From assembly GCA_009920595.1 (NCBI GenBank), contig RFZR01000009.1, positions 1 to 19,114 of the forward strand: a stretch of DNA of 19,114 bases, written 5' to 3'. The DNA comes from Alphaproteobacteria bacterium (GTDB lineage: Bacteria; Pseudomonadota; Alphaproteobacteria; Rhizobiales; Beijerinckiaceae). Shown here one piece after another: positions 1 to 6,316 of the stretch. The notes under the pieces are model-generated. The model was not told the DNA's origin and did not search any database. It was given only the letters and a program-made list of their open reading frames with translations. The position numbers were made by a program, and so were the translations under genes. The number at the start of each line of letters is the position of its first letter. The stretch's first letter is position 1.

Positions 1-1131
1 AATGATGTGGCGTTGAATTTCACTCGTACCATCCCAAATGCGCTCGACGCGTGCATCACGCCACCAGCGCTCGATGGGCAATGAAGACATCAAACCCATG
101 CCGCCATAAATCTGGATCGCTTTGTCGGTCACGCGCGCGAGCGTCTCGGAGGCAAACAATTTTGCCATCGCGAAATCCGTGTCCGTCGCTGTGCCCTTGT
201 CGAGCTTGTCGGCAGCGGCAAGCGTTAACAAATCCGAGGCTTCGATTTCGGTCAGCATGTCGGCGAGCTGGAAGGATACGCCCTGAAATTTGCCAATAAC
301 GTCACCAAACTGTTTGCGCTGGGACGCCCAATCAAGCGCGCTATCAAGCACGCGGCGCGCGCGGCCAACACTTGTGGCCGCAACCGTCAAACGCGTTGCA
401 CCGAGCCACTCGCCCATCAATTCAAAACCCTTATGCTCTTCACCAAGCACTTGGCTTGCGGGGATCACACAATCATCGAAAAACATTTCACATTGGTGAT
501 AGCCCTTATGCGAGACGCATTTCGGTCCACGCCGCATCGTGAAACCGGGCGTTCCCATATCGACGAGAAAGGCGGTAATCTTCGCCTTCTTGCCCTTCGG
601 CGTTTCATCATAACCGGTCGCGGCCATCAGCACGACGAAATCGGATTTGTCGGCATGGCTGATGAAATGTTTTGAGCCATTAACGACGTAAGTATCGCCC
701 TTTTTCTCGGCGCGTGTTTTCATCGAGCGGACATCGGAGCCTGCACCCGGTTCTGTCATCGCCAAGCAATCATGCCGCTCGCCTTTGATGACGGGAATGA
801 GATAGCGCTCAATCTGCTCGCCTTTGCAGCCTTGTAAAATATTCGAGGGTCGCGCCACGCACATTTGCAAACCATATGACGCGCGACCCAACTCGCGCTC
901 AAGCAGAGTGAGCGAGAGATTATCCAGTCCGCCACCGCCATATTCGGCCGGCATATTGGCGGCATAAAGACCAAGCTCAATCGATTTCTTCTGGATCTCT
1001 TGCGCCAAATCCTCCGGCACATCGTCGATCTCTTCGACATGGTCCTCATGCGGATAGAGTTCGTTCTCGACAAAGCTCCTGACCGTGTCGACGAGCATTT
1101 GTTGCTCTTCGGAAATCGGAAATCCGCTCAT
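1..1131 (-). CDS. Acyl-CoA dehydrogenase family flavoprotein, 3' end cut by window edge
   Basis: The frame reads from an ATG at 1131 leftward for 377 codons and leaves the window without a stop, so only a few dozen C-terminal residues are missing. It is a full acyl-CoA dehydrogenase fold: an N-terminal helical domain (about 1-120), a middle beta domain with MTEPGAGSD (125-133) that contacts FAD and substrate, and a C-terminal helical domain with RKQFG (272-276) and QIYGGMG (340-346). These enzymes form the alpha,beta double bond in acyl-CoA and pass electrons to ETF. The ATG overlaps the stop of the upstream thioesterase (ATGA), so the two are translationally coupled. The context suggests a betaine-type acyl-CoA such as gamma-butyrobetainyl-CoA, but this is inference. 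The usual catalytic Glu of the YEGTS motif is Asp here (IWDGTS, D367). Confidence 0.93.
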   Translation of the reverse strand, partial: MSGFPISEEQQMLVDTVRSFVENELYPHEDHVEEIDDVPEDLAQEIQKKSIELGLYAANMPAEYGGGGLDNLSLTLLERELGRASYGLQMCVARPSNILQGCKGEQIERYLIPVIKGERHDCLAMTEPGAGSDVRSMKTRAEKKGDTYVVNGSKHFISHADKSDFVVLMAATGYDETPKGKKAKITAFLVDMGTPGFTMRRGPKCVSHKGYHQCEMFFDDCVIPASQVLGEEHKGFELMGEWLGATRLTVAATSVGRARRVLDSALDWASQRKQFGDVIGKFQGVSFQLADMLTEIEASDLLTLAAADKLDKGTATDTDFAMAKLFASETLARVTDKAIQIYGGMGLMSSLPIERWWRDARVERIWDGTSEIQRHII

Positions 1132-1688
1132 GATGAAGGGTTCTCTTTTCTTTTAATGCCCAACACCGTGCCCACCGTTTTCGGCTTCGGCAACACAGAA
1201 TGGGCTTTCAATATCTGACTGAGGCGATGATACAAATCATCCGGCAACACCGCGCTTTTTCCGGCCTTCATATCGACATGCATCAAAAGCTGTTCACCGG
1301 TTGCGAGCAATTCGGCGGTCTCGGCATTATGCATCTCGTGGAAAATATGCAGCCGCTTTTGATCAAGATCGAGAAGTGTCAATGAGAATTTAATCTCGTC
1401 GCCTTCAGAACATTCGCGGTAGTTATGGATGCGTGTCTCGATTGTGTATAGCGAAAAGCCTGTCGCGCGATAGGCTTCATCAATTCCAAAAAAACGAAAA
1501 AACGCATCCGAATGATCACCCATAACGAGCAAATAAATGCTCTCGCTCATATGGCCGTTGTAATCGGTCCATTCGGGCTTCACGATGCAGCGATGCAGTT
1601 TCAATGGCGCGGGTATCAGCGCCGTGTCATCCCACCCTTTGAAGGGAATGCCTTCATAAGGCGCGGTGACTCGTTTCACTTCACTCAT
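1128..1688 (-). CDS. cdhB: Betainyl-CoA thioesterase-like hot-dog fold protein
   Basis: A 186-residue single-domain protein of the 4-hydroxybenzoyl-CoA thioesterase (hot-dog) type. The segment PEWTDYNGHMSES (about 38-50) holds the Asp and Asn-Gly-His-Met active-site pattern, followed by a TIETRIHNYRE strand, a KRLHIFHEM strand and LLATGEQLLMHVD. This pattern matches the thioesterase found beside, or fused to, L-carnitine dehydrogenase, which hydrolyses betainyl-CoA to glycine betaine and CoA. No carnitine dehydrogenase lies in the window. The protein has roughly 30 more residues than a minimal family member, at its ends. It overlaps both neighbours by ATGA: its start lies on the stop of the cleavage enzyme and its stop on the start of the acyl-CoA dehydrogenase, so the three form one operon. 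The fold is secure; the betainyl-CoA substrate is likely from sequence resemblance and context. Confidence 0.88.
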   Translation of the reverse strand: MSEVKRVTAPYEGIPFKGWDDTALIPAPLKLHRCIVKPEWTDYNGHMSESIYLLVMGDHSDAFFRFFGIDEAYRATGFSLYTIETRIHNYRECSEGDEIKFSLTLLDLDQKRLHIFHEMHNAETAELLATGEQLLMHVDMKAGKSAVLPDDLYHRLSQILKAHSVLPKPKTVGTVLGIKRKENPSS

Positions 1689-2476
1689 TTCTGCTTCTTC
1701 AATTTAAGCTTCTGCCGTGCTTCCTCTGGCGAGAGCGTGCGCGCGCCCATGCGGTTGATGATTTCTTTCGCGCGCATCACAAGCGATTCATTTGAAGCGG
1801 GCACGCCCTTATCGAGCCAGATATTGTCTTCCAAACCGACGCGCACATTACCGCCGAGCACAACAGATTGTGCAACAAAGGCCATCTGGTTGCGGCCAAT
1901 GGCAAAGCCTGCCCAGTTGCAGCCTGCGGGCAGATGATTGCGCATCGCAAGCATGGATTCCGTTGTCGCTTCCGCGAGCTCAAACGCTTCAATTTCCGGC
2001 TTCACACCCGCTTTCTGAATGCGTGCAGCCATATCGCGCAGTAGATCGGCGGTGGCGATAAAGGCGCCATTGCCGAAATTCAGTGAGCCACAATCAAGCG
2101 TGCAGATTTCAGGGCGCAGCTCTTCGACATGCGCGACGCGCTCTGCGGCATTTGCCATATCTGTGCCTGCGCCACCTGTTGCGGGGTTTGCGGGATCAAA
2201 GAAGAAATCGCCGCCCATACCGGCCGTGAGATTGATGACCGTATCAACACCGGACTCGCGAATGAGTTTTACGGCTTCGCGATAATTCGCAAGATCGCGA
2301 CCCGCTTTGCCGGTCTTCACATCGCGCACATGGAGATGGACAATCGCGGCACCCGCTTTAGTGGCTTCAATGGCGGAGGCGGCAATTTGCTCAGGCGTCA
2401 CGGGGATCGCCGGATGTTTGCCGACTGTGTCGCCTGCGCCCGTAATCGCGCAGCTGATGATGACATCATGATTCAT
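1685..2476 (-). CDS. cdhC: Beta-keto acid cleavage enzyme (BKACE, DUF849), dehydrocarnitine-cleavage type, probable internal deletion
   Basis: BKACE proteins are Zn-dependent TIM barrels that condense a beta-keto acid with acetyl-CoA. The carnitine type converts 3-dehydrocarnitine plus acetyl-CoA to betainyl-CoA and acetoacetate. Visible hallmarks are CAITGAGDTVGKHPAIPVTP (9-28), the metal-binding HLH (47-49, in VHLHVRD), NLTAGMGGD, ICTLDCGSLNFGNG and GGNVRVGLEDN with the metal-ligand Glu. The ATG at 2476 is chosen because GGGAGA lies just upstream; an upstream start at 2503 lacks such support. At 263 residues it is about 35-40 short of family members. The chain passes straight from KPEIEAFEL to AEATTESML near 1970-1981, where the family carries a GHxxFA...GIPWG block. 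The frame stays open. It overlaps the thioesterase by ATGA. Identity is secure; activity of this shortened copy is doubtful. Confidence 0.88.
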   Translation of the reverse strand: MNHDVIISCAITGAGDTVGKHPAIPVTPEQIAASAIEATKAGAAIVHLHVRDVKTGKAGRDLANYREAVKLIRESGVDTVINLTAGMGGDFFFDPANPATGGAGTDMANAAERVAHVEELRPEICTLDCGSLNFGNGAFIATADLLRDMAARIQKAGVKPEIEAFELAEATTESMLAMRNHLPAGCNWAGFAIGRNQMAFVAQSVVLGGNVRVGLEDNIWLDKGVPASNESLVMRAKEIINRMGARTLSPEEARQKLKLKKQK

Positions 2477-2551
2477 GAGGGTCTCCCGCGTTACACGCCG
2501 CATCGCACGCGGCTTTTAAAACTCTTTTATCGGCTCAGGACGTTCTTTACA

Positions 2552-2577
2552 AAAAATCTATGTCAAAAATCTATGTC
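2552..2577. repeat. Perfect tandem 13-mer duplication
   Basis: AAAAATCTATGTC occurs at 2552-2564 and again, immediately adjoining, at 2565-2577. It lies about 75 nt upstream of the BKACE start codon. It may be a duplicated regulator half-site or a replication-slippage product. Confidence 0.8.
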
Positions 2578-2627
2578 CGGACCGATTTATTGATCACCAA
2601 GCCTTGCGGCTTTTTAAGAACTGCCGG

Positions 2628-2658
2628 TTGACCGGGGCCGACCCCGTCGGGCTAGGAT
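2628..2658 (+). promoter_or_regulatory. Weak candidate promoter for the CWC gene
   Basis: TTGACC (2628-2633) and TAGGAT (2653-2658) resemble -35 and -10 boxes, but the 19-nt spacer is longer than the optimal 17. It lies 44 nt before the chosen ATG. Confidence 0.25.
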
Positions 2659-2701
2659 GCGACACTCTAACAGTCGCAGCCGCATTCAGGAGGCCGGGTC
2701 C

Positions 2702-2920
2702 ATGACAGAAGGCAAAAAGGGAACCGATCGGCCCATGGCTTGCGAGCGCTGCGGCTCGCCCTTTACCTGCACGACTGGCGGGCCCTGCTGGTGCTCGGGC
2801 GAGGATTTCCGTCTGCCTTTAACAACAGAAGGCGGCCCGGCCGATTGTCTCTGTCCCGCGTGCTTAAAACTCTATGCACTCGAGTTGAAAGCCAAGGGTT
2901 TGGGGCCGAAGGAGGCTTAA
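2702..2920 (+). CDS. Small cysteine-rich CWC-family protein
   Basis: A 72-residue protein starting at the ATG at 2702, supported by AGGAGG about 8 nt upstream. Upstream codons in the same frame lack a ribosome site. It carries CERCG (13-17), FTC, CWC near residues 28-30, and a second CLCPACL pair near 48-54, the spacing of the cysteine-rich CWC family (Pfam Cysteine_rich_CWC). Three Cys clusters suggest one or two Zn or Fe sites. The family has no known function that I can name. Its stop TAA (2918-2920) overlaps the stop of the convergent choV gene (2917-2919 on the other strand) within the palindrome TTAA, so there is no room for a terminator between them. It is probably a stand-alone gene and not part of the betaine operons. 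Confidence 0.8.
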   Translation: MTEGKKGTDRPMACERCGSPFTCTTGGPCWCSGEDFRLPLTTEGGPADCLCPACLKLYALELKAKGLGPKEA

Positions 2921-4098
2921 CGCTTTTCTCTTAAGAGCCCGCCGAAAAGATCGCTGTCATCACACAGGCCTATCAGGTGACCATCCGCATCAACAAGACC
3001 CAAGCCATGGCCTGAGGTTTGGCGGAGCGCGATCGCCGTTTTGAGGGTGATCTGGGGCGAGGCAATGGCGATGCCTTGCTTCGCTTGATTGGGGATCACA
3101 CCATCGGATTCGACACGTAGCAACGGCACATCGACGCCATCAATCCGAGCGGAAATGGCTTTTCCCTTGCCATCGACATGAATTGAGGCTTTGCGATCCT
3201 TATCGATGAAATAGCGCTCGCCGTCCCGCGTGCAGTCTTGCAAAGGCCGCATGATTGAGCGCGCTTTCACGACATTCAACGGATTCATGTGGGCCACAAA
3301 TTCCGCAACATAGTCATTGGCGGGGCGAAGAATAATATCTTCCGGCGTGCCCCATTGCACAATGCGCCCACCTTCCATAATCGCGATGCGATTGCCGAGC
3401 TTCATCGCTTCATCAAGATCATGGCTCACGAAGAGTATGGTCTTTTTCAAATTCTTTTGCAGCGACAAAAGCTCGTCCTGCAATTTCGTGCGAATGAGTG
3501 GGTCTAGCGCTGAGAAGGGCTCGTCCATTAACAACAGGCTTGCGTCCGTCGCGAAAGCACGCGCGAGACCGACACGTTGTTGCATGCCGCCTGAAAGCTC
3601 ATGCGCATATTTTTGCGCCCACGAGTCGAGTTGAACCATTTTGAGTTTCTGATCGACGATCGTATCGCGCTCGGCTTTGTTCATGCCTTTGAGTTCAAGA
3701 CCAAAACCGACATTGTCTTTCACGGTGCGCCAAGGCAACAAGGCAAATTGCTGGAACACCATCGCGACACTTTCTGTGCGCACCGCACGCAGTGTATTCG
3801 CATCAATCTTCGCGATATCAACCATAGTGCCACGATGTTTCAGCATCACTTTTCCGCGCGAGACTTTGTTGAGGCCATTCACCGCGCGTAAAAGTGTTGA
3901 TTTGCCAGAACCGGAAAGGCCCATCAGCACGCAGATCTCGCCTTCTTCAACCGTGAGAGAGGCATCAGCAACACCTATAACAGCGCCGGTTGATTTCAGA
4001 ATCTCGTCACGCGTGCCGCCTTGATCAAGCAGACGCAAGGCTTCTTTATGCGCTTCACCGAATACAATATCGACGCCGTCAAAAACAATGTGGCTCAT
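2917..4098 (-). CDS. choV: Choline/glycine betaine ABC transporter ATP-binding protein
   Basis: A 393-residue ATPase energising choline or betaine import at the inner face of the membrane. It has the N-terminal helical extension typical of ProV/OpuAA/ChoV proteins (1-40, with GEAHKEALRLLDQG), Walker A GLSGSGKST (60-68), the Q-loop FQQ (115-117), signature LSGGMQQR (168-175), Walker B LLLMDEP (188-194) and the switch His in VSHD (H226). After about residue 270 there is a C-terminal regulatory region of CBS type, ending in a VDADGHLIGLCDDSD strand. The Q-loop context QQFALLPW is characteristic of quaternary amine transporters. It overlaps choW by ATGA, so it is translationally coupled. The choline assignment follows from the ChoX-type binding protein upstream. 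Confidence 0.93.
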   Translation of the reverse strand: MSHIVFDGVDIVFGEAHKEALRLLDQGGTRDEILKSTGAVIGVADASLTVEEGEICVLMGLSGSGKSTLLRAVNGLNKVSRGKVMLKHRGTMVDIAKIDANTLRAVRTESVAMVFQQFALLPWRTVKDNVGFGLELKGMNKAERDTIVDQKLKMVQLDSWAQKYAHELSGGMQQRVGLARAFATDASLLLMDEPFSALDPLIRTKLQDELLSLQKNLKKTILFVSHDLDEAMKLGNRIAIMEGGRIVQWGTPEDIILRPANDYVAEFVAHMNPLNVVKARSIMRPLQDCTRDGERYFIDKDRKASIHVDGKGKAISARIDGVDVPLLRVESDGVIPNQAKQGIAIASPQITLKTAIALRQTSGHGLGLVDADGHLIGLCDDSDLFGGLLREKR

Positions 4099-4952
4099 TT
4101 CGCGCTTCCCTGTTTTTTCGCTTCAGGGAGTTTGCAGACGCGATCAAGAATGATGGCGAGAATGACAATGGCAAGTCCCGCTTCAAAGCCCATACCGATA
4201 TTGACGGAGTTCAAAGCGCGTACGACGGGTTTACCCAGTCCACCGGCACCCACAAGCGCCGCGATCACCACCATTGAGAGCGAGAGCATGATGCATTGCG
4301 TTACACCCGCCATGATTGTGGGTAATGCCGAAGGAATTTCTACTTTCCACAGGAGTTGGCTTTTTGTGGCACCAAAACTTTCACCTGCTTCGATCAGATG
4401 TTTTGGTACGGCGGTGATGCCAAGATGAGTCAAGCGGATCGGAGCGGGGATGGCAAAGATCACCGTTGAAATCAGGCCCGGTACAACGCCAAGTCCGAAA
4501 AGGATCAAAGTCGGAATCAAATAGACGAAGGTCGGGATTGTCTGCATGAGATCTAGAATTGGACGCAATGCGGTATAAAGCCATGGCCGGTGTGCGGAGG
4601 CGATGCCGAGTGGTACGCCAATAATGACCGAAACAAGCGTTGCAGAGACAACGAGGGAGAGCGTTTCCATCGTCGCATCCCAATAGCCGAGATTGGCGAT
4701 GAGCAACAACGCAAGAGCCGAGCCGATCACCAGCGAAATTGAGCGGTGAAGAAGATAAACAAGAACAGAAAAAATCAGAATGAAGAGTGTTGCTGGGATC
4801 GCTTGCAAAGCGGCGGTGACACTATCGATGCCGGTGCCCACAACCGTTGAGATTGCATCAAAGACTTCTTGCCCCTGATCGGTCAGTATCGAAACCGCGC
4901 TTTCAATATAAGGGCCGAGCGGCAATTTTGATGCGGTGATCCACTCATCCAT
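4095..4952 (-). CDS. choW: Choline/glycine betaine ABC transporter permease
   Basis: A 285-residue integral membrane protein of the ProW/OpuAB/ChoW type, which forms the dimeric channel of the importer. Hydrophobic segments are seen near residues 50-70, 74-88, 100-118, 140-160, 163-175 and 223-235, with a last one at about 255-272. The cytoplasmic EAA loop that docks on the ATPase is EAGESFGATKSQLLWKVEIP (about 187-206). The sequence DLMQTIPTFVYLIP and the late LVGAGGLGKPVVRALNSVN are typical of choline transporters. The start is the ATG at 4952, with AGGAA 11 nt upstream. Its gene lies between choX (162-nt gap holding a palindromic repeat) and choV (4-nt overlap). Confidence 0.93.
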   Translation of the reverse strand: MDEWITASKLPLGPYIESAVSILTDQGQEVFDAISTVVGTGIDSVTAALQAIPATLFILIFSVLVYLLHRSISLVIGSALALLLIANLGYWDATMETLSLVVSATLVSVIIGVPLGIASAHRPWLYTALRPILDLMQTIPTFVYLIPTLILFGLGVVPGLISTVIFAIPAPIRLTHLGITAVPKHLIEAGESFGATKSQLLWKVEIPSALPTIMAGVTQCIMLSLSMVVIAALVGAGGLGKPVVRALNSVNIGMGFEAGLAIVILAIILDRVCKLPEAKKQGSAK

Positions 4953-4983
4953 CAGCGCGTTGTTCCTGTTGTCATTTGTATAT

Positions 4984-5004
4984 GCGTCATTATTTGTGTG
5001 ACGC
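4984..5004. repeat. Short inverted repeat upstream of choW
   Basis: GCGTCA (4984-4989) and TGACGC (4999-5004) form a 6-bp stem with a 9-nt loop, next to the larger palindrome. It may belong to the same processed structure in the choX-choW spacer. Confidence 0.4.
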
Positions 5005-5018
5005 TTTACTTCGTTAGT

Positions 5019-5106
5019 CCGTCATTGCGAGGAGCAAAGCGACGAAGCAATCCAGTCCTTTCTTGAATTATCAACTGGATTGCTTCGCATGCGCTCGCAA
5101 TGACGG
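5019..5106. repeat. REP/MITE-like palindromic element between choX and choW
   Basis: The left arm is CCGTCATTGCGAG (5019-5031) plus GAAGCAATCCAGT (5044-5056). The right arm (5074-5106) is their exact complement in reverse order. The two 13-bp blocks pair perfectly, with an unpaired middle of 12 nt on one side and 7 nt on the other, and a 17-nt apical loop. The sequence resembles an interspersed palindromic repeat I recall from many proteobacterial genomes. It begins 9 nt past the choX stop, inside the choXWV transcript. A hairpin there would stabilise the choX message or partly terminate it, giving more binding protein than permease. That role is inference. Confidence 0.88.
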
Positions 5107-5114
5107 TTCAGAAA

Positions 5115-6077
5115 TCAAAGCCCCAAAGACGCCTTCACAGCCGGCAGTCCCGGCTTGCCGTCAAGCGTCGTCACGCCATCAAGCCATTTGTCGAGAATGG
5201 CCGGATTGGCTTTCAGCCATGCGGCGGCGGCTTTGTTCGCATCCTCTTTATCGAAGAGGATTTTGCCCATGATTTCATTTTCCATGGTCAATGTGAAAGT
5301 GAGGTTTGTGAGAAGCTTGCCGATATTCGGGCAGTCCTTCGAATAGCCTGCACGTGTATTGGTATAGATTGTTGCGCCGCCAAGATTCGGGCCAAACACA
5401 TCATCGCCGCCTTCAAGATATTTCATCTTGAATTTCGAATTCATCGGATGAGGTTCCCAGCCGAGGAAGACAATATCTTCATTCTTTTTCGTCGCACGTT
5501 CGACTTCGGCGAGCATGCCCTGTTCGCTTGATTCAACAAGTTCAAAACCCTTGAGATCAAACTTATTGTCTTTGACCATATCGAGGATCAGACGGTTGCC
5601 GTCATTGCCCGGTTCGATGCCGTAGATCTTGCCTGCAAGTTTATCTTTGAATTTTGCAATATCCGCGAAGGTCTTCAATCCGGCTGCATAAGTATATTCG
5701 GGAACCGCGAGTGTGTATTTCGCGCCTTCCAAATTCACACCCACAACTTCGATCTGCTTTTTGTCGAGATAGGGCTTACGATCAGCTTCCATCGTCGGCA
5801 TCCAATTGCCCAGAAACACATCGATCTTTTTGTTTTTCATTGATGTGTAGGTCACGGGCACTGACAAAACTTCAGTCTTTGCCGTGTAGCCCAGGCCCTT
5901 CAGGACTTCTGAAGTCGCTGCTGTTGTCGCCGTGATGTCGGTCCAACCCACATCCGAGAAACGGACCGTTTTGCATGAGCCCGGGTCCTTTGCGATCGCG
6001 AGGGCCGGAACAGCCAAAGCTGCTACAGTTCCAAGAACAGCACCGAACACTCGTGAACGCATGACGTGTGAATGCAT
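5115..6077 (-). CDS. choX: Periplasmic choline-binding protein of the ABC importer
   Basis: The chosen start at 6077 gives 320 residues and is preceded by GGGAGAA at a good distance. An open frame extends upstream to 6302 but has no ribosome site and would bury the signal peptide. The N-terminus (MRSRVFGAVLG...ALAIA) is a Sec signal peptide with cleavage probably just before KDPGSC. The mature protein has the ChoX pattern: RFSDVGWTDIT, LGNWMPTMEAD, GAKYTLAVP, GIEPGNDGNR, VESSEQGM and FLGWEPHPMN. The Trp residues in DVGWTD, GNWMP and GWEPHP are those that form the aromatic cage around trimethylammonium in Sinorhizobium ChoX. The Asp after the first Trp and the Asn of GNDGN fit the choline-hydroxyl contacts. 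It heads the choXWV operon and is divergent from betA. Confidence 0.93.
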   Translation of the reverse strand: MHSHVMRSRVFGAVLGTVAALAVPALAIAKDPGSCKTVRFSDVGWTDITATTAATSEVLKGLGYTAKTEVLSVPVTYTSMKNKKIDVFLGNWMPTMEADRKPYLDKKQIEVVGVNLEGAKYTLAVPEYTYAAGLKTFADIAKFKDKLAGKIYGIEPGNDGNRLILDMVKDNKFDLKGFELVESSEQGMLAEVERATKKNEDIVFLGWEPHPMNSKFKMKYLEGGDDVFGPNLGGATIYTNTRAGYSKDCPNIGKLLTNLTFTLTMENEIMGKILFDKEDANKAAAAWLKANPAILDKWLDGVTTLDGKPGLPAVKASLGL

Positions 6078-6316
6078 GATCAAATTCTCCCATATGTTTT
6101 GCGGGGTATATTGGTTGTTCCCCGGATCCGAGCCGACGAGTCCTTTTCCGGACCGCCAGTCTTCGTGTGCATAAAACAGTCTGGCAGAGTTTTTGTCACC
6201 CCCTTTCTGAAAGCCGACGCATAAACTCAACTTCCTGTCGCTTTCTGGCGGGGGTTGACCAGCGCGCGCCTGTTCTGTCGAGGTTGAAATTGTGATCAAC
6301 AAATCGGGGAAGTGGA
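6078..6316. promoter_or_regulatory. Divergent choX-betA control region
   Basis: A 239-nt spacer between two genes read away from each other that act in sequence on choline. TTGTGATCAACAA (6290-6302) is an imperfect palindrome centred on TGATCA and ends 14 nt before the betA ATG, a position suited to a repressor. The betA ribosome site GGGGAAG follows directly. No clear -35/-10 pair is convincing on either strand. No betI gene is in the window, so the regulator is unknown. Confidence 0.4.

Larger units (their letters stand above)
2477..2701. other. Divergent intergenic region between the BKACE operon and the CWC gene
   Basis: This 225-nt stretch separates two divergent genes and should hold the promoters of both. 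It contains a perfect tandem duplication of a 13-mer (2552-2577), a short hairpin with a T run on the plus strand (AAGCC-TTGC-GGCTT then TTT, 2599-2615), and a GC-rich inverted repeat CGGGG-CCGA-CCCCG near 2632-2645. On the minus strand the tandem repeat produces a TTGACA hexamer at its centre, a plausible -35 for the BKACE operon, but I see no good -10 at the right spacing. No small gene is apparent in it. Confidence 0.5.

Noticed and set aside
6078..6302. Longer N-terminus of the choline-binding protein starting at 6302
   Set aside because: It would place 75 non-conserved residues before a clear signal peptide; the ATG at 6077 has the ribosome site.
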